Positions 16,300-25,338 are shown, counted from the stretch's first letter. The stretch is 62,474 nucleotides of DNA from Brevibacterium senegalense (GCF_000285835.1 NZ_HE978608.1:5000-67473); one strand, 5' to 3'. Made by a program: numbers and translations. Notes: generated by a model not told the origin, from the letters alone.

Positions 16300-16706
16300 T
16301 GAGCGCGATGGCAGAGGCCGCGACGGCAGTGGACGTGGACGTCCGTCGCGAAGGGCGATGGTGGGTGTTCGAGGTCCCGTCGCACGACGTGACCGGGCAG
16401 GCAGTGGATCTGAGCAGCGTCGCGGATGAGGCTCGCGGGATCATCGCCGCATGGGATACGGACGGCCCCCGCGAGGAAGACATCCGCGTGCGCGTGCGTC
16501 TGGACGGTGAGTCTGAGGCTCGCCGGATCTGGGAAGAGGGCGAGGCCGACGAGGCGGAGGCGCGGAAGGTGCTCGAGCGCTCGGCCGCACTCAAGCGCGA
16601 GGCCGTGGCGCTGCTTCGTCATGAGAAGGGGTACAGCGCTGCCCAGGCCGCACAGGTGCTGGGTGTGAGCCGACAGAGGATCTACCAGCTGGGCGCGTCC
16701 GCCTGA
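16299..16706 (+). CDS. hicB: HicB-family antitoxin with C-terminal helix-turn-helix
   Basis: A 135-residue antitoxin. The N-terminal half (VDVDVRREGRWWVFEVPSHDVTGQAVDL, then ADEARGIIAAW) is the partial RNase-H-like HicB domain that covers the toxin; the C-terminus YSAAQAAQVLGVSRQRIYQL is a helix-turn-helix for DNA binding. ATG at 16299 overlaps the hicA stop and has GAGGGAG 8 bases upstream. It should repress the operon through TTGTCATGTGTGACAA at 16053. A 73-base gap separates it from jetA, so read-through into the Wadjet genes is possible. Confidence 0.85.
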   Translation: MSAMAEAATAVDVDVRREGRWWVFEVPSHDVTGQAVDLSSVADEARGIIAAWDTDGPREEDIRVRVRLDGESEARRIWEEGEADEAEARKVLERSAALKREAVALLRHEKGYSAAQAAQVLGVSRQRIYQLGASA

Positions 16707-16766
16707 CCACGCCGCCCCAGGACGGGCTCTGCCTTCGCCGCTTCGCGCGCCCGTGCCGGTCCACGG

Positions 16767-16772
16767 CAGAAT
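16767..16772 (+). promoter_or_regulatory. Possible -10 for a leaderless jetA transcript
   Basis: CAGAAT matches four of six consensus positions. Its spacing would place the transcript start at or next to the A of ATG 16780, giving a leaderless mRNA. There is no ribosome site before jetA. Weak but consistent evidence. Confidence 0.35.
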
Positions 16773-16779
16773 GGTGCGC

Positions 16780-18246
16780 ATGTCCGCACTCTCCCAGGCC
16801 CTCGCCTTCAAGCGCCTCGCGCAGGACAGTGCGACCCTGCGGATGCTGCGGGCGGACCACGTCGCCGTCATGGCGGCGCTCCTGGGCGAGCACTTGGGTG
16901 CGCCCGGCACCCGTCTGGACACGGATGAGGTCCACGAGCGCATCGACGCGGACCTCGTCGACCTGCGCGACCACTTCGACCTCGCTGACCGTCGCGCCAA
17001 GGCGTTCTGCGACGACTGGCGGAATGCAGGTCTCCTGGTCCGCCGCCCCGCGACCGAGGCCCGCGGTGAGACCTACGAGCTGTCCGCCGCCGGCTTCGAC
17101 GCTCTGCGCATCCTCGAGCAGCTCGAGACCCCTCCGGCCGCGGTGACGGAGTCTCGCCTCGTCGCGCTCGCCTCCTCCCTGCACCAGCTGGCCATCGAGA
17201 CGGACCCGGACACCGGCCGCCGCCTCCGCGCTCTGGAGGCCGAGCGCCGCCGCATCGACCGGGAGATCGAGCGGGTGCGCGCCGGCGACGCGACGGCCCG
17301 CGTCCTCGATCCCAAGCGGGCGGAGGAGCGGGTCACGGACATCCTCCACCAGGCGCAGGGGATGCCCGCGGACTTCGCGCGCGTCCGCGCCCGCTTCGCC
17401 CAGCTCAACCAGGACCTGCGCACCGGCATCCTCGAGGCCGACGACGGCGATGACGACGTCCTGGACGACATCTTCCGCGGTGTCGACCTCATCGAATCCT
17501 CCGACGAGGGCCGCACCTTCACCGCCTTCTCCTCCTTCGTCCGCGACCCGGAGCAGTCCGCCGCGTTCGAGGAGGACGTGTCCGCCGTCCTCGACCGCGA
17601 CTTCGCCCACCAGCTCACTCCCCGCGCCCGCCGCGCACTGCGCGGACTCATGCGCGACATGAAGGACGGCAGCCGGCAGGTCCACGGCAGCCTCACGGAC
17701 TTCGCCCGAGGCCTGCGCCGCTACGTCTACTCGCACGCGTTCCTCACCGACCGCGCCCTGCGGACCCGCCTCCAGGAAGCGCTCGCCCAGGCCGTCCCCG
17801 CACGCACGCAGGTGAAGCCGTACGCGGACGTGGGCGTCGAGCTGGAGCTGTCGACACTCCGCATGACGAGCGTCGGCTCGCTCATCCTCCACGACCCCAC
17901 GGAGTACGACACGGGTGAGGCGCTGGGCGAGGCGGAGACCACCACCGTCGACGTCGCGACGCTCGCCGCCATCGCGCGGGAGACGGAGATCGACTTCGAC
18001 GAGCTCGTCGGGCACATCAACGAGGAGCTCGAGCGGAATGACGGTCCCGTGAGCGTGGGGCAGGTGCTGACCGCCCACCCCGCCACCCAGGGCGTCGCGA
18101 GCGTCATCGGACTCGTCTCGCTGGCCGTCACCCACGGCGAGATCGACGACGCCGCCAGCGAGGACATCGCCTGGGACGGCCTGGACGGAGTGCACCGCCG
18201 GGCGGTCGTCGACCGGTACGTATTCGTGAGGAGCGTGGACGCATGA
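16780..18246 (+). CDS. jetA: Wadjet defence subunit JetA (MukF/MksF-like kleisin, DUF3375)
   Basis: A protein of about 488 residues. The start LSQALAFKRLAQDSATLRMLRADHVAVMAALL with a winged-helix-like N-domain (DDWRNAGLLVRR), the helical middle (RALEAERRRIDREIERVRAGD) and the end RRAVVDRYVFV fit the kleisin subunit of the plasmid-directed SMC complex. JetA bridges the JetC ATPase heads and binds JetB. ATG at 16780 is chosen over ATG 16771 and GTG 16753 because a possible -10 fits leaderless initiation there; neither alternative has a ribosome site. The stop overlaps jetB by four bases. The gene order A-B-C-D is that of described JetABCD loci. Confidence 0.88.
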   Translation: MSALSQALAFKRLAQDSATLRMLRADHVAVMAALLGEHLGAPGTRLDTDEVHERIDADLVDLRDHFDLADRRAKAFCDDWRNAGLLVRRPATEARGETYELSAAGFDALRILEQLETPPAAVTESRLVALASSLHQLAIETDPDTGRRLRALEAERRRIDREIERVRAGDATARVLDPKRAEERVTDILHQAQGMPADFARVRARFAQLNQDLRTGILEADDGDDDVLDDIFRGVDLIESSDEGRTFTAFSSFVRDPEQSAAFEEDVSAVLDRDFAHQLTPRARRALRGLMRDMKDGSRQVHGSLTDFARGLRRYVYSHAFLTDRALRTRLQEALAQAVPARTQVKPYADVGVELELSTLRMTSVGSLILHDPTEYDTGEALGEAETTTVDVATLAAIARETEIDFDELVGHINEELERNDGPVSVGQVLTAHPATQGVASVIGLVSLAVTHGEIDDAASEDIAWDGLDGVHRRAVVDRYVFVRSVDA

Positions 18247-19019
18247 CAGAGTCGAAGACGGACGCTGAGTCCGTGGTCGCCGATACCGCCGCCGAGGCCG
18301 CCGTCGCCGAGGCCGAGGGGTCCCCCTCCGCGCTGTGGCAGGGGGACACGGGGACTCTGCACGAGGCGTCCCGTCGCGTGCTCCTCGAACTGCTCAAGGG
18401 ACCGTACGTGTCCGGTGCCCAGAACCCGGGTCTGTGGACGGCGCTCGTCGCAGACCAGGAGACGATCCGGTCGCGGCTCCACGACCTGTTCCTCGACCTC
18501 GTCCTGGACGAGTACGACGAGTTCGCGTTCACCCGGAAGGTCGAGACCCACGACCTCCAGGTCCCCAGCGCCCTGCGCGCGGAGCGACTCACCTTCCTCG
18601 ACACCGCGATGCTGCTGGTGCTGCGCCAGTTCCTGCTGACCGCGCCCGGTGAGGAGCGCGTCATCGTGGGGCAGGACGAGGTCTACGAGCAGCTGAGCGT
18701 CTACCGCGACGGCGACGAGTCGACGTTCCAGCGCAACCTCAACGGCTCGTGGGGCCGCATGGTCAACCGGCTGCGCGTCCTGCATTCCGCCGGTGAGGAG
18801 CGCTTCCAGATCTCCCCGATGGTCCGCTTCCTCATCGACGAGGAGCGGGTCCGCGAACTCACCGCGGTGTACCGACGCATCGCGGGCGTCGAGGACGCCG
18901 GCACGGACGGCAGTCCGGAGGGCGCCTCCGGGGGCGACGCAGGTGGCGACGGGGGCGGGGAAGCCGACCGCGGCCTCGGCGATGGGGGAGACCAGGGAGA
19001 CGGGGAGGAGCACGCATGA
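18243..19019 (+). CDS. jetB: Wadjet defence subunit JetB (MukE/MksE-like KITE protein, DUF4194)
   Basis: A 258-residue protein. The folded part (ASRRVLLELLKGPYVSG through LFLDLVLDEYDEFAF, ERLTFLDTAMLLVLRQFLL and ISPMVRFLIDEERVRELTAVYRRI) has the paired winged-helix pattern of KITE subunits that dimerise and bind JetA. Both ends are disordered: an Ala/Glu leader of about 30 residues and a Gly/Asp/Glu-rich tail of about 40 residues (ASGGDAGGDGGGEADRG). It overlaps jetA and jetC by four bases each, which favours fixed subunit ratios. Confidence 0.88.
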   Translation: MTESKTDAESVVADTAAEAAVAEAEGSPSALWQGDTGTLHEASRRVLLELLKGPYVSGAQNPGLWTALVADQETIRSRLHDLFLDLVLDEYDEFAFTRKVETHDLQVPSALRAERLTFLDTAMLLVLRQFLLTAPGEERVIVGQDEVYEQLSVYRDGDESTFQRNLNGSWGRMVNRLRVLHSAGEERFQISPMVRFLIDEERVRELTAVYRRIAGVEDAGTDGSPEGASGGDAGGDGGGEADRGLGDGGDQGDGEEHA

Positions 19020-22000
19020 CGTCGGGGGCACTCTTCGATCTGGAGCCGGAGGCGACGGCAGCGACCGGCGGCGACACGGCCGACGCCGCGACCCGCTCGC
19101 AGTGGCGGCTGTCGGAGATCCAGGTGGCGAATTGGGGGACGTTCGACAAGGAGATCCACCGGCTGCCCATCGCACGCCAGGGACACCTCATCACCGGCCC
19201 GTCCGGGTCCGGCAAGTCGTCGCTGCTGGATGCGATCGCGGCGGTGCTGACCCCGGACAAGTGGCTGCGGTTCAACGTCGCAGCCCAATCCGCGGGCACG
19301 CGGTCTGACCAGCGCAGCATCGTGTCGTACGTGCGCGGCGCGTGGTCGCGCACGACGGACGACGACGAGGACCGCGTCGTGAGCCGCTACCTGCGGCCCG
19401 GCGCCACGTGGAGCGGCATCGTGCTGCGCTACGAGGCGGCGGACCAGGCGCCCGTCTCACTGGTGCGGCTGTTCTTCCTGCGCGGGACCGGCACGACGAA
19501 CGCGGACATCGCGGACCTGTGCCTGCTGGACCGGTCCGCCGTCGATCTGGCGGACCTCCAGGAGTTCGCCCGCGGCGGGATCGAGGCCCGGAAGGTGAAG
19601 GCCGCGCTCCCGGACGCCGTCATCACGACGAACGGGACGCACGGGAAGTTCTACGCCCGCCTGCGCAGCGTGTTCGGCATCGCGCACGAGTCCGCGCTGC
19701 AGCTGCTCCACAAGACGCAGTCGGCCAAGAGTCTCGACAGCCTCGACCAGCTGTTCCGGGAGCACATGCTGGAGCGGCCCGGCACCTTCGCCCTGGCGGA
19801 CACGGCGGTCGAGCAGTTCGGCGAGCTCAACGACGCCCACGCCCACGTCGTCCAGCTGCGGAAGCAGCGCGACCACCTGACCCAGCTGCGGGACGCGTCC
19901 GCGGAGTACGACAGCGCCCGCGAGACGGCGGAGCGCGCTCGCGAACTGGCCGCGGCCGTGCGCCCGTACACGCGTCGGCGCGCCCTGGACCTCGCCCGGA
20001 TCGAGCGCACCCAGCTGGACGAGAAGCAGTCCGGACTGGCCGCGGACGTGGAGGAGGCGGAGGAGGCCGCCCGCAGTGCGGATGACGCCTTCGACGCGGC
20101 GCAGCGCCGCAGCATGGAGGCTGGCGGCGCGGACGCGGAGGCGCTCCAGGACCGCATCCGCGATGCGCGCGAGGCCGCGCGGCAGACCGACGACCGCTGG
20201 GAGTCGCTGCGGCGGCAGCTGGCGCAGGCGGGCATCGACGCGGCGCCCACGACCGCGGCGGAGTTCGCGGAACTGCAGACCGGCATCACCCGCACCCTCG
20301 ACGAGGCGTCCGGACCCGGCGGCCCCACCCACCAGCAGAACGAGCGCTACTTCGCGGCCAGGCGCGAGCTGCGCGAGATCGACGAGGCGATCGCAGAACT
20401 GCGCCGCAGCGGTTCGACCGTGCCCGGGAACCTCCTGGCCGTCCGCCGCGAGATCAGCGCGGGGACCGGACTGCCGGAGTCCGCGCTGCCGTTCGCGGCG
20501 GAGCTCATCGAGGTGGGGCGCGAGTACGCGGACTGGACCGGTGCGATCGAGCGGGTGCTGCGGCCCCTGGCGCTCACCCTGCTGGTCCGCAGCGAGCACA
20601 TCCGCACGGTCCGCCAGTGGGTGGACGCCCACCGGATCCGCGCGCGTCTCGTGTTCGAGGAGGTCACCGCGGAGCAGCCTCCGCCGCGGCCGCTGCGCAG
20701 CGACCTCTCGCTGGTCCACCGCGTCCAGGTGAAGGAGGACCGGTTCGGCGACTGGGTGCGGGCGACTCTGGCGGAGCGCTTCGACATCGCGTGCGTCGAC
20801 TCGCCGGACGCGCTGGACGACCACCACCGCGCCGTCACGATCAACGGGCAGCTGAAGTCCTCGCGCACCCGGTACGAGAAGGACGACCGGTCGCGGATCG
20901 ACGACCGCAGCCACTGGGTGCTGGGCGATCGGGAGGCGAAGGTCGAGGCGCTCATCGCGCGGCGCCAGGAGGCCCACGCGGAGTGCGAGGCCGCGCAGAA
21001 GGTGGTCGACGAGGCGACCGCCGCACGCGACCGCGCCCAGCACCGGGCCGGCGTCCTGGCGAGCATCCGGGAGCAGTCGTGGAATGCCGTCGACCGTGCC
21101 GCGGCCCAGCGCGTCGTCACGGACCTGGAGAGCCGGCTCATGGCCCTGACCGCGGAGGACAGCGACCTGGCCGCAGCCGTCACGGCGGCGGACGAGGCCC
21201 GCCACCTGCGCGACGTCACCCGGAAGGAGGCGGAGGAGGCCCGTCACCTCCTGCGCGAGACCCGACAGGAGCGGGAGCGGATCGAGGCGGAGATCGCGCA
21301 GCTGGAGCACGCGATCGGCGACGGGCGGATTGCGGAGGTCCCGGCGGAGCTGGCGCGCATCCTCGAGGAGCGCTTCCGTCGGATCCAGCGCAGCATCAGC
21401 CGGGCGAGCCTTTCGGACGTGGGCCAGCAGGTCGCGACCGCACTGCACGAGGAGCAGGACCGGGCGCGGTCCGCGGCCGGGCGGGCGGAGTCGGCCCTGA
21501 CCCGGCTGGCAGTCCAGTTCAAGGAGCGGTGGCCTGCGGCCTCGGCGAATCTGACTGCCGACGTCGCGGACCGGGCCGGCTACCTCGCGATCCTCGAGGG
21601 GATCGAGGCGCACGGCCTGCCGGAGCACGAGGCGCGGTTCCTCACGATGCTGCAGGAGCGGTCGCGCGACCTGATCGGCGAACTGCTGAGCGACATCCTG
21701 GGCTCGTTCCGCGAGATCGAGGACCGCGTCGACCGGGTGAACGAATCGCTGGGCCGGTCGAAGTTCGACGAGGGCCGGTACCTGCGGATCAAGCCCAAGC
21801 TGCGCCGGTCGGACACCGTCAAGCGATTCATCGAGGACCTGCGGTCGATCACGGCCGGCAGCTGGGAGCAGCCGGACCTGGAGCAGGCGGAGACGACATT
21901 CGGGATCCTCGCGGAGCTCATGCGCCGGTTCGCCTCCAGCGAGCACGTCGACCGCGTGTGGCGGAACCAGTGCCTGGACACGCGCCTGCACGTCACGTTC

Positions 22001-22408
22001 CTGGCGGAGGAGATCGACGAGGCGGGCGTGGCGCAGACGGCGTACGACTCCGGGGCCGCGCTGTCCGGTGGGCAGCAGCAGAAGCTCGTCGTGTTCTGCC
22101 TGGCCGCGGCTCTGCGGTACCAGCTGGCGGAGCCGGACGAGGACGTGTCCCGCTACGGCACGATCGTCCTGGACGAGGCGTTCGACAAGGCCGACACCCG
22201 CTACACGCGGATGGCGCTGGACGTGTTCGTCGCGTTCGGCTTCCACCTGGTGCTCGCGACGCCGCAGAAGCTGCTGCAGACGATCGAGCCGTACGTGGGT
22301 GCGGCGACGTCTGTGGAGAACCCCACCCGGCAGAAGTCCGTCGTGTCGACGATGGAGTGGGCGGAGGACTCTGCCGGTGACGGGGACTCTGCCGGTGGGG
22401 CCGGATGA
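19016..22408 (+). CDS. jetC: Wadjet defence ATPase JetC (MukB/MksB-like SMC)
   Basis: An 1130-residue SMC-type motor. Walker A is HLITGPSGSGKSSLLDAI at about residues 58-75, with QVANWGTFDKE before it as in MukB and SbcC. Long coiled coils fill about 270-480 and 640-880, separated by a hinge-like globular part (TGLPESALPFAAELIEVG, then VLRPLALTLLV). The C-terminal head has signature ALSGGQQQKLVV (S1017) and Walker B TIVLDEAFDKAD with D1053 and catalytic E1054. JetC extrudes DNA loops, senses small circular DNA and triggers cutting by JetD. It is chromosome-located but acts on incoming plasmids. Length and motifs look intact. Confidence 0.92.
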   Translation: MTSGALFDLEPEATAATGGDTADAATRSQWRLSEIQVANWGTFDKEIHRLPIARQGHLITGPSGSGKSSLLDAIAAVLTPDKWLRFNVAAQSAGTRSDQRSIVSYVRGAWSRTTDDDEDRVVSRYLRPGATWSGIVLRYEAADQAPVSLVRLFFLRGTGTTNADIADLCLLDRSAVDLADLQEFARGGIEARKVKAALPDAVITTNGTHGKFYARLRSVFGIAHESALQLLHKTQSAKSLDSLDQLFREHMLERPGTFALADTAVEQFGELNDAHAHVVQLRKQRDHLTQLRDASAEYDSARETAERARELAAAVRPYTRRRALDLARIERTQLDEKQSGLAADVEEAEEAARSADDAFDAAQRRSMEAGGADAEALQDRIRDAREAARQTDDRWESLRRQLAQAGIDAAPTTAAEFAELQTGITRTLDEASGPGGPTHQQNERYFAARRELREIDEAIAELRRSGSTVPGNLLAVRREISAGTGLPESALPFAAELIEVGREYADWTGAIERVLRPLALTLLVRSEHIRTVRQWVDAHRIRARLVFEEVTAEQPPPRPLRSDLSLVHRVQVKEDRFGDWVRATLAERFDIACVDSPDALDDHHRAVTINGQLKSSRTRYEKDDRSRIDDRSHWVLGDREAKVEALIARRQEAHAECEAAQKVVDEATAARDRAQHRAGVLASIREQSWNAVDRAAAQRVVTDLESRLMALTAEDSDLAAAVTAADEARHLRDVTRKEAEEARHLLRETRQERERIEAEIAQLEHAIGDGRIAEVPAELARILEERFRRIQRSISRASLSDVGQQVATALHEEQDRARSAAGRAESALTRLAVQFKERWPAASANLTADVADRAGYLAILEGIEAHGLPEHEARFLTMLQERSRDLIGELLSDILGSFREIEDRVDRVNESLGRSKFDEGRYLRIKPKLRRSDTVKRFIEDLRSITAGSWEQPDLEQAETTFGILAELMRRFASSEHVDRVWRNQCLDTRLHVTFLAEEIDEAGVAQTAYDSGAALSGGQQQKLVVFCLAAALRYQLAEPDEDVSRYGTIVLDEAFDKADTRYTRMALDVFVAFGFHLVLATPQKLLQTIEPYVGAATSVENPTRQKSVVSTMEWAEDSAGDGDSAGGAG

Positions 22409-23628
22409 TCACCGTCGCCGAGGCCCGGGTCGCCGCCGCGAAGCGCCTGCGGTCCCGTACGGGAGACTGGGCCGGGCTGCTCGTGTCCACGGGGACCGTG
22501 GACGAGGGCTTCGCGCTGGGACTCAAACCGCCCACGGAGGCGCAGGTGCTGGCGGACAAGGCCGCCGTGCTCACGTGGGTGGGCGACTGGCGGGCCGTCG
22601 ACGGTGCGCACGGAGTCGTTGTCGACTGGGAGCACCGCGCATGGTCGCGGGTGGGCGGGCAGACGGTGCCCGTGCGACTGCGCCTGGCGGACCCGGCGGC
22701 GCTCGCCTGGTTCGCCGGTGGGGAGGCGGCCACGGCGTGGCGCAGCCTCGCGGAGCGGGCGCGGCAGCTGCGGGAGAGGTTCCTGCGCGGCGGTGAGCGG
22801 GACGGTTCAGGTGACCACGACCTCGGCGACGGGTTGGCCCAGGCGCTGCGCCGGCACCGGGCGGCGATCGCGGGACTGGACGAGGCGGGGTTCGCACAGG
22901 TGCTCGAGGCGGCGGCGTGGCTGGCCGCGCACCCGGGCGGGCGGATGCGGCCGCGCCAGATGCCGCTGCGCGGTGTGGACTCGAAGTGGTTCGCCCGTCA
23001 CCGGTCACTGGTGAGCGCGCTGCACACCGTGCTGACGGGCGGGCGGGAACTCGAGATCCTCGATCCGGAGGACCGGGTGCGGATCCGGATCCTCGACGCG
23101 GGGGTCGTGGCCGGGCAGGAGTCCGGCAGCGGGGCACTGGGCGGACTGCGGGACCTCGCGTCACCCGTCGACGAGGTCGCGAGACTCCCGCTGCGGCCGC
23201 GGCTGGTGCTCGTGAGCGAGAACCTCGAATCGATGCTCGCGCTGCCCGGCTGGGACGGCGTCGTCGCGGTGCACGGGTCCGGGTACGCGGTGTCCGTCCT
23301 CGAGCGCGTCGAGTGGCTGCGGAACGTCCCGATCCTCTACTGGGGCGACCTGGATTCGCACGGATTCGCGATCCTCCACCGGCTGCGGACGCATCTGCCG
23401 CAGGTCACGAGCGTCCTCATGGACGAGCAGACGCTCGTCGACCACCGGGATCTGTGGGTGCGGGAGGAGAAGCCACATCGCGGTGAGTTCGACACGCTGA
23501 CGGGGCAGGAGGCGCGGGCACTCGCCCGGGTGCGGGCGGAGGGCGACGTGCGCCTGGAGCAGGAGCGGATCCCGTGGGAGGTCGCGCTGGCTCGGCTGGA
23601 GGACGCGAGAACGGCGCTGCTCCCCTGA
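22405..23628 (+). CDS. jetD: Wadjet defence nuclease JetD (MksG-like, TOPRIM domain)
   Basis: A 407-residue protein. The N-terminal DUF3322-type domain spans about 1-190. The C-terminal DUF2220/TOPRIM domain begins LVLVSENLESMLAL with catalytic E272 and has the acidic pair D315/D317 in YWGDLDSHGFAIL. In characterised systems JetD dimers cleave the plasmid after the JetABC motor stalls on a small circle. ATG overlaps the jetC stop. The final codons lie in the left arm of a 14-bp hairpin whose loop contains the stop codon. All catalytic residues are present, so the operon should be active. Confidence 0.9.
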   Translation: MITVAEARVAAAKRLRSRTGDWAGLLVSTGTVDEGFALGLKPPTEAQVLADKAAVLTWVGDWRAVDGAHGVVVDWEHRAWSRVGGQTVPVRLRLADPAALAWFAGGEAATAWRSLAERARQLRERFLRGGERDGSGDHDLGDGLAQALRRHRAAIAGLDEAGFAQVLEAAAWLAAHPGGRMRPRQMPLRGVDSKWFARHRSLVSALHTVLTGGRELEILDPEDRVRIRILDAGVVAGQESGSGALGGLRDLASPVDEVARLPLRPRLVLVSENLESMLALPGWDGVVAVHGSGYAVSVLERVEWLRNVPILYWGDLDSHGFAILHRLRTHLPQVTSVLMDEQTLVDHRDLWVREEKPHRGEFDTLTGQEARALARVRAEGDVRLEQERIPWEVALARLEDARTALLP

Positions 23629-23647
23629 GCGGAGGGGAGCAGCGCCG
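23612..23647. terminator. 14-bp perfect hairpin enclosing the jetD stop codon
   Basis: CGGCGCTGCTCCCC and GGGGAGCAGCGCCG pair perfectly around the loop TGAGCGGA, whose first three bases are the jetD stop. The convergent symporter gene ends 18 bases beyond, so the structure can terminate both strands. It may also stabilise the jet mRNA 3' end. Confidence 0.75.
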
Positions 23648-23665
23648 CGACGGATGTGGCCGGAC

Positions 23666-25207
23666 TCAGCCGCGGACGGCGGCGGGTTCCGGCTCCGGGC
23701 CGTCGGCGACGCGGCCGTCCGCGCGCTGCTCCCAGAAGACGGCGCCCTGGATGCCCGCGACCCGCGGGTCGAAGTCCGGGTCCTTGCCTTCCTTCACCTG
23801 GCGCTCGTAGTCGCGCAGGACCTTGAAGACAGGCTGCTGGATGAGGAGGATGCCGACGATGTTGAACCACGCCATGAGGCCCACGCCGATATCGCCCAGC
23901 GCCCACGCGCTGCCCGCGGTCGTCACGGCACCGTAGGCGCACGCGACGAGGATGAACAGCTGCAGGAAGCGGACGAGCACCGCGCTGACCCGGCGATCGC
24001 TCACACCGCGCAGCAGGTACTTGAGGTTCGTCTCCGCCATGTAGTAGTACGCGACGATCGTCGTGAACGCGAAGAACGCCAGGGAGATCGCGACGAAGCT
24101 GGCTCCGAACCCGGGCAGGACGGTGTCGAAGCCGGCCTGTGCGTAGGCCGGGCCCACGACCGCGCTCTCCGACAGTCGCCCACCGCCCTCGTGGACGGGG
24201 GCGGCGGTCTCGTCACCACCGGGGAACACCTTGTACATGCCCGTCGACAGGATCATGAAGGCGGTCGCGGTGCAGACGAAGATGGTGTCGATGTAGACCG
24301 AGCCCGCCTGGACGAGCCCCTGCTTGGCGGGGTGCGAGACCTCCGCCGCCGCAGCGGCGTGGGGGCCCGTGCCCTGACCGGCCTCGTTGGAGTAGATGCC
24401 GCGCTTGACGCCCCACTCGACGGCCGCGCCCACCATCGCACCCACGGCGGACTGCGTCGTGAAGGCGGAGGAGACGACGAGGGAGACGACCTCGCCCAGC
24501 TGGTCGATGTTGACGATGGCGACGATGATCGCGCCCAGGATGTAGAGGACGGCCATGAAGGGCACGACGTAGCCGGCGAACGTCGCGATGCGCTTGACGC
24601 CGCCCACGATGATGAAGCCCAGAGCGATGACGATCGCGAGTGCCACGACCCACGGCGGCAGGCTCCACGCGTTCTCCATCGCGTTCGTCATGCCGTTCGC
24701 CTGGACGCCCGGCAGCATGAAGCTCATGGAGAAGACGGTCACGACCGCGAAGGCGGTGGCGTACACCTTGAAGAGGCCCTTCGCCTTCGTGTGCGCGTAG
24801 GCGCGCTCGAAGTAGTAGGCCGGACCGCCGCGGTACTCGCCGGTGTCCTTGTCCTTCTCCTTGTAGATCTGGCCCAGTGTCGACTCGACGAAGCTGGTCG
24901 ACGCGCCCAGGAGCGCGGAGATCCACATCCACAGGACCGCACCAGGACCGCCGAACGCGATCGCGGTGGCGACACCGGCGATGTTGCCGGTGCCCACGCG
25001 CCCGGCCAGAGACATGGTGAGCGCCTGGAACGAGGAGACGCCGTCGTCCGACTTGGTGCCGGTGAACATCTGCTTGGCGATCGCGGGGATCTGCCGGATC
25101 TGGACCACCCGGGTGCGGATGGTGAAGAAGACCCCGGCCGCCAGGCAGAGGTACACGAGGGGCGGTGCCCAGACGACTCCGTTGAGCCAGTCGACGAAAG
25201 CGGTCAT
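23666..25207 (-). CDS. Alanine/glycine:cation symporter (AGCS family)
   Basis: A 513-residue membrane transporter that imports alanine, glycine or related amino acids with sodium or protons. Family landmarks: FQALTMSLAGRVGTGNIAGVATAIAFGGPGAVLWMWISALLG (signature loop and helix), STLGQIYKEKD, GGPAYYFE, KRGIYSNEAGQGTGPHAAAAAE and AFFAFTTIVAYYYMAETN. About eleven hydrophobic helices are visible. The C-terminus is a hydrophilic tail (about 45 residues). ATG at 25207 is chosen for GGAG 8-9 bases upstream; the open frame before it overlaps the leader palindrome. Transcription probably starts near 25263 from the promoter at 25270-25298. It is convergent with jetD. Confidence 0.9.
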   Translation of the reverse strand: MTAFVDWLNGVVWAPPLVYLCLAAGVFFTIRTRVVQIRQIPAIAKQMFTGTKSDDGVSSFQALTMSLAGRVGTGNIAGVATAIAFGGPGAVLWMWISALLGASTSFVESTLGQIYKEKDKDTGEYRGGPAYYFERAYAHTKAKGLFKVYATAFAVVTVFSMSFMLPGVQANGMTNAMENAWSLPPWVVALAIVIALGFIIVGGVKRIATFAGYVVPFMAVLYILGAIIVAIVNIDQLGEVVSLVVSSAFTTQSAVGAMVGAAVEWGVKRGIYSNEAGQGTGPHAAAAAEVSHPAKQGLVQAGSVYIDTIFVCTATAFMILSTGMYKVFPGGDETAAPVHEGGGRLSESAVVGPAYAQAGFDTVLPGFGASFVAISLAFFAFTTIVAYYYMAETNLKYLLRGVSDRRVSAVLVRFLQLFILVACAYGAVTTAGSAWALGDIGVGLMAWFNIVGILLIQQPVFKVLRDYERQVKEGKDPDFDPRVAGIQGAVFWEQRADGRVADGPEPEPAAVRG

Positions 25208-25230
25208 CGATACTCCATCACGCATATGAA

Positions 25231-25257
25231 GAGCGCCACACACATGTGGTGGCGCTC
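25231..25257. promoter_or_regulatory. Palindrome in the leader of the symporter gene
   Basis: GAGCGCCAC and GTGGCGCTC pair perfectly around ACACATGTG, just downstream of the predicted transcript start. It could be an operator or an RNA hairpin between start site and ribosome site. Function unknown. Confidence 0.5.
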
Positions 25258-25269
25258 ACGAACGGAGCA

Positions 25270-25298
25270 ATACAACCAGGCGCTGTGATCCGTGTCAA
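25270..25298 (-). promoter_or_regulatory. Promoter of the AGCS symporter gene
   Basis: On the minus strand TTGACA (25298-25293, perfect -35) and TTGTAT (25275-25270, -10) are separated by 17 bases. This is the best sigma-70-type match in the window. The predicted start is near 25263. Confidence 0.65.
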
Positions 25299-25338
25299 TC
25301 CGTGAGACAGTGCGGCGCGGGCGCGACCCACCGCAGTC

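Noticed and set aside
19457..22246. A minus-strand open frame of 929 codons over jetC
   Set aside because: Antisense to a fully conserved SMC ATPase; composition is typical of shadow frames.
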